Origin: Flavipsychrobacter sp. | Lineage (GTDB): Bacteria > Bacteroidota > Bacteroidia > Chitinophagales > Chitinophagaceae | Assembly: GCA_024508935.1 (NCBI GenBank) | Contig: JANINW010000093.1 | Coordinates: 12,677-76,676, forward strand | DNA: 64,000 nt | Direction: 5' to 3' | Shown: positions 25,873-34,183 of the stretch, in pieces | Layout: the number at the start of each line of letters is the position of its first letter | Position numbering within the stretch: the first letter of the stretch is position 1 | Notes under the pieces: model-generated | Seen by the model: the letters and a program-made list of their open reading frames with translations, nothing else | What the model was told of the DNA's origin: nothing | Databases searched by the model: none | Position numbers and translations under genes: made by a program

Positions 25873-27330
25873 ATGTCTATAAAACTACTTTCTCGGTTTA
25901 AAAACTATGCTGCACTGGGACTTGTTTTGCTGGCAGGTAATATAGCTCATGCGCAGCCATGTATACCGCCTTTGGCAGTTAACTGCACCAATTCAGCCAA
26001 CTCTACCTGGATCACTAATTTTAAAACCACGGGAGCAGTAGTGAATATTAATAATACTACCGCTTGTGATGCAGCTAACAGCTATTTTTACTTTTCTACC
26101 ATTACCTGCCGTGCCAATGCCGGTACGAAAATTGGTTATTCCGTAACTCAAAGCAAGAGCTGGCAAACTGGTTTGGGTGTGTGGGTAGACTGGGGTAAAG
26201 ATTTAAGTTTTGGTAATGGCAATCAATACGGTGTCAATGAAAAACAAAACGTTACCAACCAGTTTTTTAATGGTTCTACGGCGTTAGCAAGTTCTACTAC
26301 GCCATATGAGATAAAAATTCCTGCAAATATTAAGCAAGGCATATACCGCATACGTGTACGTATTGCAGCAGGTGCAGCTCCTCCGTCATCTACAGTGTTT
26401 GGTGGTGTTGCTCCTTGCGCAGGCGGCAGTGGTAACTACGATAATGGTGAAACGGAAGAATATAACCTTGAAGTGATTAACCCATGCCTGCCTCCGGGAG
26501 TTACGTCCGTGTCAAACCTTTCAGATCGTTCCGCTACTGTTTCATGGTCTGTAAGGCCTAACGCTGATATGTATGAATGGCTCTTAGATACAAGCCGTAC
26601 TGATCCTACCAGCTATGGTTATTATTATACCAGTACAGCTAGTGTTGCTTTCCCTAGTGTAGACTATCCTAAACTGGAATGTAATACCAAATATTATTTC
26701 CATGTGAGGACTATTTGTGATACTACGCCAAAACCGTCATCAGCCTGGGTTTATTCTCCATGGACAATAGATTCATTTACTACTGATCAGTGTTGTTATA
26801 TCCCACCTGTGACCATAAGCCAGGTAGGACCAACTACTGCAGTAGCTACGTGGACTGCAGTACCAAGTGGATACAGGTATGAATATGCAGTAGGTACTAC
26901 CGGCAAAAATCCTCCTTTGACCGGCGGAACACAAACAAACTATACCAGCGTATTGCTGCAAGGTTTACCATGCAATAAAGAATCTTTCTTCTACCTCAGG
27001 GCGTTATGTTCTCCTACACCGTATTCTGAATGGGGAGAAACCAGCGTTGTTACCCTTCCTTGTACCTCTGTTGACAATGTTGGTGGTATTGCAGGTGGGA
27101 TAGAGGCCTATCCAAACCCTGCGAAAGACATGATCACTGTAAAAGTGAAAGGATGGAAAACAGGAGATGGCAATGTGGTTATTACAGATCTCACCGGCAA
27201 AGTTGTGAAAACAGCTATAGCCAGTACTGATATAGTAAGCCTGAGCCTGGATGGCCTGGCACCCGGTTTCTACCTCTTAAAGTACACTGATCCGCAAAGA
27301 AGTGAAGTGATCAGGATCAATAAACAATAA
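25873..27330 (+). CDS. GEVED/FnIII surface protein with T9SS sorting domain, copy 1
   Basis: A 485-residue secreted protein. After the signal peptide (ends AHAQ) comes an N-terminal GEVED domain (about 30-200) with VWVDWGKDLSFGNGNQYG and NGETEEYNLEV. Two fibronectin type III modules follow (near 205-300 and 310-400, with SATVSWSVRPNADMYEW and TAVATWTAVPSGYRYEYA). A type A T9SS sorting domain (AYPNPAKDMITVKVKG) ends the chain. Probably displayed on the cell surface as an adhesin or binding module. Paralogue of 27530. A terminator follows at 27357. Confidence 0.92.
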   Translation: MSIKLLSRFKNYAALGLVLLAGNIAHAQPCIPPLAVNCTNSANSTWITNFKTTGAVVNINNTTACDAANSYFYFSTITCRANAGTKIGYSVTQSKSWQTGLGVWVDWGKDLSFGNGNQYGVNEKQNVTNQFFNGSTALASSTTPYEIKIPANIKQGIYRIRVRIAAGAAPPSSTVFGGVAPCAGGSGNYDNGETEEYNLEVINPCLPPGVTSVSNLSDRSATVSWSVRPNADMYEWLLDTSRTDPTSYGYYYTSTASVAFPSVDYPKLECNTKYYFHVRTICDTTPKPSSAWVYSPWTIDSFTTDQCCYIPPVTISQVGPTTAVATWTAVPSGYRYEYAVGTTGKNPPLTGGTQTNYTSVLLQGLPCNKESFFYLRALCSPTPYSEWGETSVVTLPCTSVDNVGGIAGGIEAYPNPAKDMITVKVKGWKTGDGNVVITDLTGKVVKTAIASTDIVSLSLDGLAPGFYLLKYTDPQRSEVIRINKQ

Positions 27331-27356
27331 GAATTTCCAGTTCAAAACTAATAATG

Positions 27357-27387
27357 AAAACTCCCGCCAAACGGCGGGAGTTTTTTT
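27357..27387 (+). terminator. intrinsic terminator
   Basis: A 12-bp stem (aaaactcccgcc / ggcgggagtttt) with loop aaac and seven T, 27 bases after the first GEVED gene. Confidence 0.9.
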
Positions 27388-27529
27388 GTAAAAAAATCTA
27401 TATTAATACAAACCTTTATTTAAAATCAGCTGTCTTATTAGTTATAAGGCTATGTGAATAGTTTGCATAGTAGTGTTCTTTCCCGGAGATTTCTCATTGT
27501 ACCTGTCCATTTAATCCCATTCAGTACTT

Positions 27530-28981
27530 ATGAAACTACACATCAATCTCAGCAGCATCTTATCGCCTGTTTTTTTCATCGCATTCCATGCAGCATCAGC
27601 ACAATTTGGACCACCACCTTGCGTGCCGGTATATGGAAATAGTTGTACCAACTCTGCAAATACTACCTGGATAACCAATTTTAAAACAACAGGCGGCATT
27701 ATCAATATCAATAATAGCTCTGCCTGCAGTGATGCGAGCAGTTATAAATATTACCAGGGCATTTCCTGCAAATACAATGCAGGGTCTACTGTAAGCTGGG
27801 ATGCTACCCAATCTAAACCATGGAGTACCGGTTTGGCAATATATGTAGATTGGAATGATGATGGCATATTTACCCTAACCGGGGGCAATGTACCGGGCGG
27901 CACAGAGAAAATGACAGCGAATGCTACCTTCTTTAATAATGTTACTAATCCCGCAAATGCCCCTGCAGGCAGGAGTTTTGTAGTGCCCGAATGGGCTAAG
28001 CAAGGTATACACCGTATGCGTGTACGTATCCAGGCATCAGGTGTCAATCCTACATTGCCTGCCGTGAACGGCACACCCTGCGGATTGATCAATAACGGAG
28101 AGGCAGAAGATTATGATTTTGAAGTGGTGAACCCTTGCACAGCACCGGGTGTCACATCAGTTTCGGGGGTTAGTGACCATGAGGCTACTGTATCATGGTC
28201 TGCAAGGCCTAATGCTGATATGTACGAATGGTTATTAGACAATTCACCTGCAGACCCAACCAGTTTTGGCTATTATTATACAACCAAGCCAAGTGTAAGT
28301 TTTCCTGATGCTAATTACCCGCAGTTGCAATGCCATACCCAATATTATTTTCACCTGAGAACTGTATGTGATACCCGTCCTACGCCTGCATCAAATTGGG
28401 TATACTCTCCATGGATAACGGAGACATTTACCACCGACGAATGTTGTTATATGCCGGTAGTAACTATGAGCCAGGTAGCTCCCACCAGTGCTGTAGCCTC
28501 ATGGAGTGCAGTGCCAAGTAATTATGCTTACGAGTATGCTTTAGGTTCGCAACCCAATAATCCCCCGCTTACCGGTGGTACTGTTACCAACTATACCAGT
28601 GTATTATTGCAAGGGCTGCCCTGCAATGCAAAATCATATTTATACGTAAGGTCTTTATGTTCTCCTACGCCACAATCAGGTTGGACAGAAACGCCTTTCT
28701 TTACATTGCCCTGTACATCTGTAGATAACCTGAACGGTATTGCCGGTGGAATAGAGGCTTATCCAAATCCTGCTAAAGATGCAGTAACGATAAAAGTAAA
28801 TGGCTGGAAGAACAGCGATGGTCATGTAGTAGTTACTGACCTTAGCGGGAAAGTATTGCATACTGCTTTGGTTAGTGCAGATAGGGTTAATATTCCTTTA
28901 GTAGGTTTAGCACCCGGCATATACCTGGTTAAATACGCAGATGCTGTGCGCACTGAAATAATACGCATCAATAAGCAATAG
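27530..28981 (+). CDS. GEVED/FnIII surface protein with T9SS sorting domain, copy 2
   Basis: A 483-residue paralogue of 25873, colinear over its whole length. The signal peptide ends ASAQ, and the GEVED domain has IYVDWNDDGIFT and NNGEAEDYDFEV. Two FnIII modules follow (ATVSWSARPNADMYEWLL; SAVASWSAVPSNYAYEYA), then the T9SS type A domain (AYPNPAKDAVTIKVNG). Each copy has its own terminator, so the two are separately transcribed. Tandem duplication followed by divergence in the N-terminal domain is visible. Surface adhesin-type role inferred. Confidence 0.92.
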   Translation: MKLHINLSSILSPVFFIAFHAASAQFGPPPCVPVYGNSCTNSANTTWITNFKTTGGIININNSSACSDASSYKYYQGISCKYNAGSTVSWDATQSKPWSTGLAIYVDWNDDGIFTLTGGNVPGGTEKMTANATFFNNVTNPANAPAGRSFVVPEWAKQGIHRMRVRIQASGVNPTLPAVNGTPCGLINNGEAEDYDFEVVNPCTAPGVTSVSGVSDHEATVSWSARPNADMYEWLLDNSPADPTSFGYYYTTKPSVSFPDANYPQLQCHTQYYFHLRTVCDTRPTPASNWVYSPWITETFTTDECCYMPVVTMSQVAPTSAVASWSAVPSNYAYEYALGSQPNNPPLTGGTVTNYTSVLLQGLPCNAKSYLYVRSLCSPTPQSGWTETPFFTLPCTSVDNLNGIAGGIEAYPNPAKDAVTIKVNGWKNSDGHVVVTDLSGKVLHTALVSADRVNIPLVGLAPGIYLVKYADAVRTEIIRINKQ

Positions 28982-29006
28982 CGATCTGGTAAAGCCTGAA
29001 AAAATT

Positions 29007-29035
29007 GGCGCTACTGTAAATAATACAGTAGCGCC
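29007..29035. terminator. 12-bp hairpin after GEVED copy 2
   Basis: A perfect stem ggcgctactgta / tacagtagcgcc with loop aataa, followed by an A/T-rich stretch. It lies between convergent genes and may work in both directions. Confidence 0.7.
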
Positions 29036-29073
29036 ATTATTATTAATGGAGGGCAAAAATATTTTCTGTGTGT

Positions 29074-29340
29074 TTAAAGTGCCAGTAATCTGCGGTGCAC
29101 TTCTCTTGTATCTTCAGGATTGTTGATAATGATGCAATCATCCATACCGAAAATGAACATCATTTTCAACGGCAGGTTACTGAGCCGCGAAACAAAAGTA
29201 CTAAGGGAAAAATAGTCTTTGTCCCCGCTGTATTCAATTTTCCTGTGGATAATTACGTTGCTGGCTTTTTCAGTTTGCAGCAACTCTTTTCCGCTTAATG
29301 GCTTGCATAGAATGGCCATTACATATTCGCTTGCAGTCAT
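29074..29340 (-). CDS. small hypothetical protein
   Basis: An 88-residue soluble protein beginning MTASEYVMAILCKPLSGKEL. It contains a hydrophobic core stretch LPLKMMFIFGMDDCIIIN and a charged tail (REVHRRLL). There is no signal peptide and no recognised family. It stands alone, convergent with the second GEVED gene and followed upstream by an 858-base gene-free region. The coding assignment rests on length and plausible composition. Confidence 0.5.
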   Translation of the reverse strand: MTASEYVMAILCKPLSGKELLQTEKASNVIIHRKIEYSGDKDYFSLSTFVSRLSNLPLKMMFIFGMDDCIIINNPEDTREVHRRLLAL

Positions 29341-29464
29341 TTCTCTTCCTTTATATGTGTGAAAAATATGCGAAGGGTTTATTTCATAGCGGGGTTAATT
29401 TAAAATTAAAAATAAAATATTGAAAATCACAAGCATTGGGTGGTATATTTTTATAAATACCCCA

Positions 29465-29498
29465 TTTTATCATATAAATACCTATTTATATGATAAAA
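29465..29498. repeat. perfect 16-bp inverted repeat, 2-bp spacer
   Basis: Left arm 29465-29480 (ttttatcatataaata) and right arm 29483-29498 (tatttatatgataaaa) are exact reverse complements separated by cc. It is too A/T-rich for a typical terminator. It could be an operator or a cruciform-forming element. Confidence 0.85.
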
Positions 29499-29711
29499 AT
29501 GCATAAATAAGAGTAGTAAACTAAACCGGGTATATAATATCCGGGCTCAAATGTATAAGATGCTGAACGCTTGGGAGGAAGGGGGATGCCTATTTCCGCT
29601 TTTTAGGATAGACGATATCAAGCAGGCTAATGCAGAACAACAGGCCTTGCCTTCCCAGGTATATTGTTGTGATGATGTATAAGGCCGTCATATCTCGTTT
29701 TCTTTTTTTAG

Positions 29712-29833
29712 AAACATCGTTAGCACCGCGTGAGCCCTTGTTATGGTGGTGGGGAAATTAGGGGCTGATGGAAAAAGCGAAAATTATTTCTGGCTCACGC
29801 GGTGTTTCTGATGATTGGGTAAGAACGATGTTT
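29712..29833. ncRNA. candidate structured RNA (nested stems)
   Basis: An outer 10-bp stem (aaacatcgtt 29712-29721 with aacgatgttt 29824-29833) encloses an inner 13-bp stem (caccgcgtgagcc 29724-29736 with ggctcacgcggtg 29792-29804). On the 5' side the stems are 2 bases apart and on the 3' side 19 bases, so the fold has a one-sided bulge and a 55-base terminal loop. A short T run follows on the plus strand. It does not match 6S, tmRNA, SRP or RNase P RNA by eye. The strand is undecided. Confidence 0.45.
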
Positions 29834-30165
29834 TTCAGTGTTTGTTTATCTTTTGTTTTGTGACAGGTAGGTGTTTGTTTGTGTGTTTATTGTTTTGTTT
29901 TGATAGCAGTTGATATTGTTTGTTCGTTTGATGATGTAAAGGTGCAACCGCATTTCTCCACTTAGAAATTTTCAGGCACAGTTAACGTCCATTTTGCAAG
30001 GACTTAACGAGTGATTTACAATACATTGATGCAGAAATACGCTAAAAAATAACACTGAGTAATAATTGCACTCGCCTCAAACCCTTTTCCATTAAGGGTT
30101 TATGTGATTTTAAATTTTTTCGAAAAATATTTTTGCATTTTTATTGGATGCATTGGTTTCTTATG

Positions 30166-30173
30166 TATCTTTG
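30166..30173 (+). promoter_or_regulatory. -7 box of the PadR-GldL-like operon
   Basis: TATCTTTG matches TAnnTTTG, 25 bases before the PadR ATG. A TTGG-containing segment about 20 bases upstream fits a -33 element. Confidence 0.55.
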
Positions 30174-30198
30174 AATTAAGTATTAAGAACAATATATT

Positions 30199-30540
30199 AT
30201 GGTATACTCATCTGAACTGGTAAAAGGCACGTTAAAAACAATAGTTATGAAGCTGCTTACCGACAACAAGAAAATGTATGGATATGAGATAACGCAGCGC
30301 GTTAAAGAGCTTACTGCCGATAAGATACAGATAACAGAAGGCGCACTCTATCCTACATTGCACGCATTAGAAGCTGAAGGGTTGCTTACTACCCAAACTG
30401 AATATATAGGAAAGCGAGTACGGAAATATTACAGCCTTAGCCCGACAGGCAAAACCCGCACTAAAGAACGTGTAAGCGAGATGGCAGATTTTATCAATAC
30501 AATGATCTTCCTGCTGGACCTGAAACCTAAAACGGCTTAA
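30199..30540 (+). CDS. PadR-family regulator
   Basis: A 113-residue winged-helix regulator of the PadR family. It shows LKTIVMKLLTDNKKMYGYEI, VKELTADKIQITEGALYPTL, HALEAEGLL and KRVRKYYSLSPTGK, the complete N-terminal wHTH, plus a short dimerisation helix. The next gene starts 1 base after its stop, so PadR almost certainly controls its own two-gene operon. Such PadR plus multispan membrane protein pairs are frequent in Bacteroidota. Confidence 0.93.
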   Translation: MVYSSELVKGTLKTIVMKLLTDNKKMYGYEITQRVKELTADKIQITEGALYPTLHALEAEGLLTTQTEYIGKRVRKYYSLSPTGKTRTKERVSEMADFINTMIFLLDLKPKTA

Positions 30541-30541
30541 C

Positions 30542-31684
30542 ATGTACCAACTCAGTGATGAACAGGTAGACTATATTCTTAATGACATAAGTGCACGTGG
30601 CATTAAGATGGAAGACCTGCAGGACAACCTGCTGGATCATGTCTGCTGTATCATAGAACAAAACCTCGAAGATGGGGGAGCTTTCGAGGCCTTTTATCAA
30701 AGCACTATTGCGAGGTTCTATAAAAAAGATCTGGCGGAGATAGAAGAAGAAACCCAACTCCTTCTCACATTCAAAAACTATTATGCAATGAGAAAAGTAA
30801 TGATAAGGGCAGGTGTAGTGTCTGTATGTGCATTCGCACTTGGCTCGCTCTTTAAGATCATGTACTGGCCCGGGGCCAGTGTTTTATTTACCCTGGCCAT
30901 AGGTATTTTCAGCTTTATTTTTATGCCTCTGCTCTTCCTGCTGAAGCGCAGAGAGGCGAGCAATACACAGGAAAGGCTATTGCTGGCCAGTGGTGTGCTG
31001 GCAGGCATAGGCTATGCTGTATCGACCTTGTTTCATGTACAGCACTGGCCTGGTGCACGCATCATGTGGTTTGTAACACTGATACTGGCTTTTTTTGTAG
31101 CCATACCGCTTTATTTCTTTGGTGGCATTCGCAAGCCGGGACAGCGGACGAATACAATTGTAATTTCTGTGGTAATGGTAGGTGTGTTGGGTGTTCAATT
31201 CCTGCTTACCGCATTGCGCCCATCTACCCAAACAACAGGGCGCATCTATGCCTACCTGCAAACAGAAGATATGCTGGAAAAGCTAAGGCACCAGCAGCAT
31301 AACAATGATAAACTGGTGCAGGACATACAGGCTACCTGCGAAGCCCTGAAGCAGGAATTGCTGCAAACCGAAATAGGCCTGCGCGAAATACCGGGCGATT
31401 TTGAAGCACAAAATATACGCCTGAATGAAAGGTATGTAGCCAACGGCTTTTTTACCATGGAGCGCCCCGGCCAGCTGCTGAAGCAGTTGAAACAGCAAGT
31501 GGCAGCCTATAATGCATCCAAAGCAGGAATGCCAGACAGTCAGCTGCCTGTGAAGAATTCTATTCTTGACGACCATTTCCTGGACAAGGACTTTTGCAGC
31601 AGTTTGTATGTGCTGAATAATATTGCGCAGCTGCAGGTTTTCCTGGCGCAAATACCCCCGGGCGATGCAGCTACTGTAAGATAA
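30542..31684 (+). CDS. membrane protein with GldL-like repeats
   Basis: A 380-residue protein. An N-terminal cytosolic helical domain (1-80, similar to the soluble head of PadR-linked membrane proteins) is followed by about five membrane helices. Two segments, GSLFKIMYWPGASVLF and STLFHVQHWPGARIMW, repeat the F(K/H)xxxWPGA motif typical of GldL, the gliding-motility and T9SS motor membrane protein. After the membrane part comes a coiled coil (residues ~235-300) with a Q/E-rich stretch. It is co-transcribed with PadR. It is not GldL itself, because no GldM or GldK neighbours occur. Confidence 0.75.
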   Translation: MYQLSDEQVDYILNDISARGIKMEDLQDNLLDHVCCIIEQNLEDGGAFEAFYQSTIARFYKKDLAEIEEETQLLLTFKNYYAMRKVMIRAGVVSVCAFALGSLFKIMYWPGASVLFTLAIGIFSFIFMPLLFLLKRREASNTQERLLLASGVLAGIGYAVSTLFHVQHWPGARIMWFVTLILAFFVAIPLYFFGGIRKPGQRTNTIVISVVMVGVLGVQFLLTALRPSTQTTGRIYAYLQTEDMLEKLRHQQHNNDKLVQDIQATCEALKQELLQTEIGLREIPGDFEAQNIRLNERYVANGFFTMERPGQLLKQLKQQVAAYNASKAGMPDSQLPVKNSILDDHFLDKDFCSSLYVLNNIAQLQVFLAQIPPGDAATVR

Positions 31685-31779
31685 GAACCCTTTCTATTGT
31701 TTTAATTATCCAAATGTAAGCTCCTTTCCAGGAGCTTTACTGGCATACATGGCTTAAGATATCCTGAACCAAAGCCTTG

Positions 31780-31787
31780 TATCTTTG
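31780..31787 (+). promoter_or_regulatory. -7 box close to the Crp/Fnr start
   Basis: TATCTTTG ends 4 bases before the ATG at 31792. Confidence 0.5.
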
Positions 31788-31791
31788 TGCC

Positions 31792-32364
31792 ATGCAGGAT
31801 GCTTTATTACATCATATAAATAAGTTCACGCCACTCACGGAGGATGAAGAGGATATTGTCCTGGCATGTACAAGCGTTCAGCAGCTTAAAAAGAAAGAAT
31901 TCCTGCTAAAAAAAGGGCAGGTTTGCACTACCTACAATTTTATAGCCGGCGGATGCCTCCGTTGTTTTTCTACAGATGATGAGGACAACGAAACGATACT
32001 GCAGTTTGCCATAGAGAACTGGTGGATGATAGATTATAGCAGTTTTAATACCCGCAAGCCAACCCATTTGAATATACAGGCTGTAGAAAATACTGTGGTA
32101 ATTAAAATACATTACGATGTGCTGGAAACATTATTGGAAAAGGTGCCTAAGCTGGAGCGGTATTTTCGCATCATTGCGCAGCGCGCGCTGGACGCATCGC
32201 ACCGCCGCATAGAATATGTATATACAAGAAGTGGCGAAGAAAGGTATCGTTATTTCAGCAAAAGCTTTCCACAGTTTGTACAACGCATACCGCAATATAT
32301 GCTGGCGTCTTATCTCGGCTTCACACCTGAATTTCTTAGTAAAATAAGAGCTAAGAAAATTTAA
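31792..32364 (+). CDS. Crp/Fnr-family regulator
   Basis: A 190-residue cyclic-nucleotide-binding-type regulator. The beta-roll (about 20-120) has KKKEFLLKKGQVCTTYNFIA and GGCLRCFSTDDEDNE, followed by a long C-helix and a helix-turn-helix with YMLASYLGFTPEFLSKIRAK. The FGE(M/L)-phosphate motif of cAMP-binding Crp is not present, so a different or no ligand is likely. The ATG at 31792 is set by the promoter box 4 bases upstream. It precedes the AhpD-like gene by 77 bases and may regulate it. Confidence 0.9.
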   Translation: MQDALLHHINKFTPLTEDEEDIVLACTSVQQLKKKEFLLKKGQVCTTYNFIAGGCLRCFSTDDEDNETILQFAIENWWMIDYSSFNTRKPTHLNIQAVENTVVIKIHYDVLETLLEKVPKLERYFRIIAQRALDASHRRIEYVYTRSGEERYRYFSKSFPQFVQRIPQYMLASYLGFTPEFLSKIRAKKI

Positions 32365-32441
32365 GTCTTCTTTTCTTAAACCAGTTCAATTTTTTGGGCG
32401 GCTTTAAGCCGGAATTTTACAGTACAAAAAAACGATACATT

Positions 32442-32885
32442 ATGAGCACAAGAATTTCAATGCCTAAAGCGGCGCCGGAAGCCTACCATGCAATGCTTGC
32501 TTTTGAAAAGTATATGGCATCTACCTCTATAGATCCTATACAGAAGGAATTGATAAAAATACGTGCATCGCAAATAAATGGCTGCGCTTATTGCCTGGAT
32601 ATGCATAGCCGCGACGCCCGTAAGCTGGGAGAAACAGAACAGCGTATTTATTGCCTCAGTGCCTGGAGGGATACTGATTTTTATACCGAAGAAGAGCAGG
32701 CGGTACTGGCACTTACAGAAGAGGTGACACTTATCAGTAACCATGTGAAAGATGAGACTTTCAATAAGGCTGCTGCACTATTCGGGGAAAAGAAGGTGTC
32801 GGAGATCATCATGGCTATTGTCATTATCAATAGCTGGAATCGTATAGCCATTACCAGCCGTACTATGCCATTAAAAGATGCATAG
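32442..32885 (+). CDS. carboxymuconolactone decarboxylase / AhpD-like protein
   Basis: A 147-residue AhpD-fold protein with the peroxidase motif C-A-Y-C-L-D-M-H (CxxCxxxH) in GCAYCLDMHSRDARKLGE, followed by ERIYCLSAWRD-like and EEQAVLALTEEVTLIS. AhpD-like proteins act as thiol-dependent peroxidases or adaptors, here probably in redox defence. The frame opens at 32394, but the ATG at 32442 (MSTRISMPKAAPEAYHAM) is the family-typical start. It commonly pairs with Crp/Fnr or RpiR regulators, as here. Confidence 0.92.
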   Translation: MSTRISMPKAAPEAYHAMLAFEKYMASTSIDPIQKELIKIRASQINGCAYCLDMHSRDARKLGETEQRIYCLSAWRDTDFYTEEEQAVLALTEEVTLISNHVKDETFNKAAALFGEKKVSEIIMAIVIINSWNRIAITSRTMPLKDA

Positions 32886-32918
32886 GTGTCAACTATACTA
32901 CAGAGCAGACAATAAAAA

Positions 32919-32938
32919 AGGAGGCGCGATAGCCTCCT
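32919..32938 (+). terminator. weak hairpin after the AhpD-like gene
   Basis: A 7-bp stem aggaggc / gcctcct with loop gcgata, with no strong T run. Confidence 0.45.
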
Positions 32939-33092
32939 CTATATGTCCAAACCTATAGGAATATGAAAGAACGAAAATAGGCATATTGTTGGTAGACGGG
33001 ATTAAAATATGAGTAATTCCACCGTATAGACATGCTCCGGGAATTTTAGGGGTGGAGGTACGGATTTTGCTGATATAGCATAGCAAAAAAGT

Positions 33093-33287
33093 ATGATCAT
33101 GGATACTACAAGTTTTCAGCAAAATTGGGAACAAAAGAAAAGCGAATTGAAGAAAGAATACCCGCAGCTTGAGGAGAGAGACCTGGAATATGAGATAGGT
33201 AAAGAAGAAGAATTGTTGCAGCGGCTTCAAGAGAAACTAGGTAAAACCAAAGCCGATATCCGCAATTGGCTGCATATAATGGGGTAG
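33093..33287 (+). CDS. CsbD-like general stress protein
   Basis: A 64-residue, highly charged helical protein with the pattern FQQNWEQKKSELKKEYPQL, the CsbD-like (general stress) signature in its Bacteroidota form, ending RNWLHIMG. No membrane or signal segment is present. Relatives are induced by sigma-B-like stress or phosphate starvation; the role is unknown. ATG codons at 33093 and 33099 are both possible starts. Confidence 0.72.
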   Translation: MIMDTTSFQQNWEQKKSELKKEYPQLEERDLEYEIGKEEELLQRLQEKLGKTKADIRNWLHIMG

Positions 33288-33348
33288 AAGCCCAGGCCAT
33301 CAGCCTCTTGGCACAAAGTTTTAAGTGGCCCTTGCAACTATTTGTAGT

Positions 33349-33561
33349 ATGAGCAAGGATATAATCTCTTCACTGGAATTTCTGAATGTAATAACACTGG
33401 CAAAGTCTATTTCTCCTACGGTAGCCTTTTCAGTCAACCTGGACCCGGCAACCACCGATTTAAAATTTAAGTTTGAGAACGAGGTGCAGGTGCATAATTT
33501 CAGGCATGGGCTGGAAGAAATAGATGTTGATATAAGCCGGATGAATATTGATTTTGCATAA
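33349..33561 (+). CDS. small hypothetical protein
   Basis: A 70-residue protein starting MSKDIISSLEFLNVITLAKS with a mixed alpha/beta composition and no membrane segment. No family recognised. The ATG at 33349 is preferred over the upstream frame that opens at GTG/TTG. It lies between the CsbD-like and FMN-reductase genes. Confidence 0.5.
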   Translation: MSKDIISSLEFLNVITLAKSISPTVAFSVNLDPATTDLKFKFENEVQVHNFRHGLEEIDVDISRMNIDFA

Positions 33562-33630
33562 ATGTAGGTGAGATATTATATGGCTAACTGCCCGTTGATA
33601 ATATCTATACGTACAGGCAGTTAGGCCTGC

Positions 33631-33638
33631 TATCTTTG
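33631..33638 (+). promoter_or_regulatory. -7 box close to the FMN reductase start
   Basis: TATCTTTG ends 6 bases before the ATG at 33645. A 9-bp inverted repeat (ctaactgcc 33584-33592 / ggcagttag 33616-33624) lies just upstream and could be an operator. Confidence 0.5.
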
Positions 33639-33644
33639 TGCTGT

Positions 33645-34181
33645 ATGAACAAAAAGCATATCCTGGCTATTTGCGGCAGCACGCGCGCAGCATCGGTAAA
33701 CCTGCATGTTATAAAACACATAGCTTCACTTACTGAAGATGAACTGGATGTTGAACTATACGAAGACCTGGTAAACCTTCCTCAATTCAACCCGGATACA
33801 GATACAACTGAGCAGCTTCCCGCTATAGTTGCAGGTTTCCGCAATAAAGTGAAGCAGGCTGATGGTATATTAATATGTACGCCTGAATATGTTTTTACTT
33901 TGCCCGGCAGCCTGAAGAATGCATTGGAATGGACGGTTTCCGCAACTGTTTTTTCTGATAAGCCAACAGCCCTTATTACTGCATCGGGCATGGGAGCAAA
34001 AGCTCATGAAGCATTGCTGCTGGTGATGAAAACGATTCAGACTGTATTTACAGATGAAACGCAATTATTGATATCCGGGGCAAAAAGTAAGATAAGCAAA
34101 GAAGGAATGATACAGGACCCGAAAACAGAAACAAATCTTCGCAACCTTGCAGCAGCATTTGTTCTCCTGGTAAAAGGATAA
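33645..34181 (+). CDS. NADPH-dependent FMN reductase
   Basis: A 178-residue flavodoxin-like fold enzyme. The N-terminal FMN phosphate loop is ICGSTRAASVNL, followed by GILICTPEYVFTLPGSLKNA and LEWTVSATVF, all typical for NAD(P)H-dependent FMN/azoreductases. The enzyme transfers hydride to FMN and on to quinones, chromate or azo compounds. The ATG at 33645 is set by the TAnnTTTG box 6 bases upstream. Single gene. Confidence 0.92.
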   Translation: MNKKHILAICGSTRAASVNLHVIKHIASLTEDELDVELYEDLVNLPQFNPDTDTTEQLPAIVAGFRNKVKQADGILICTPEYVFTLPGSLKNALEWTVSATVFSDKPTALITASGMGAKAHEALLLVMKTIQTVFTDETQLLISGAKSKISKEGMIQDPKTETNLRNLAAAFVLLVKG

Positions 34182-34183
34182 CC

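Larger units (their letters stand above)
29341..30198. other. 858-base gene-free region with inverted repeats
   Basis: No convincing reading frame was found on either strand; the longest ATG frame inside the RNA candidate encodes only 22 residues. The region holds a 34-bp palindrome (29465-29498), a nested-stem RNA candidate (29712-29833), a smaller ggcctt/aaggcc hairpin just upstream of it, and the PadR promoter at its right end. Confidence 0.7.

Noticed and set aside
29743-29811. 22-residue frame inside the RNA candidate, and GGGGCTGATGG resembling a tmRNA 5' end
   Set aside because: The frame is too short and crosses the inner stem arm; no tmRNA tag frame or T-arm/CCA end is present, so both are considered chance.
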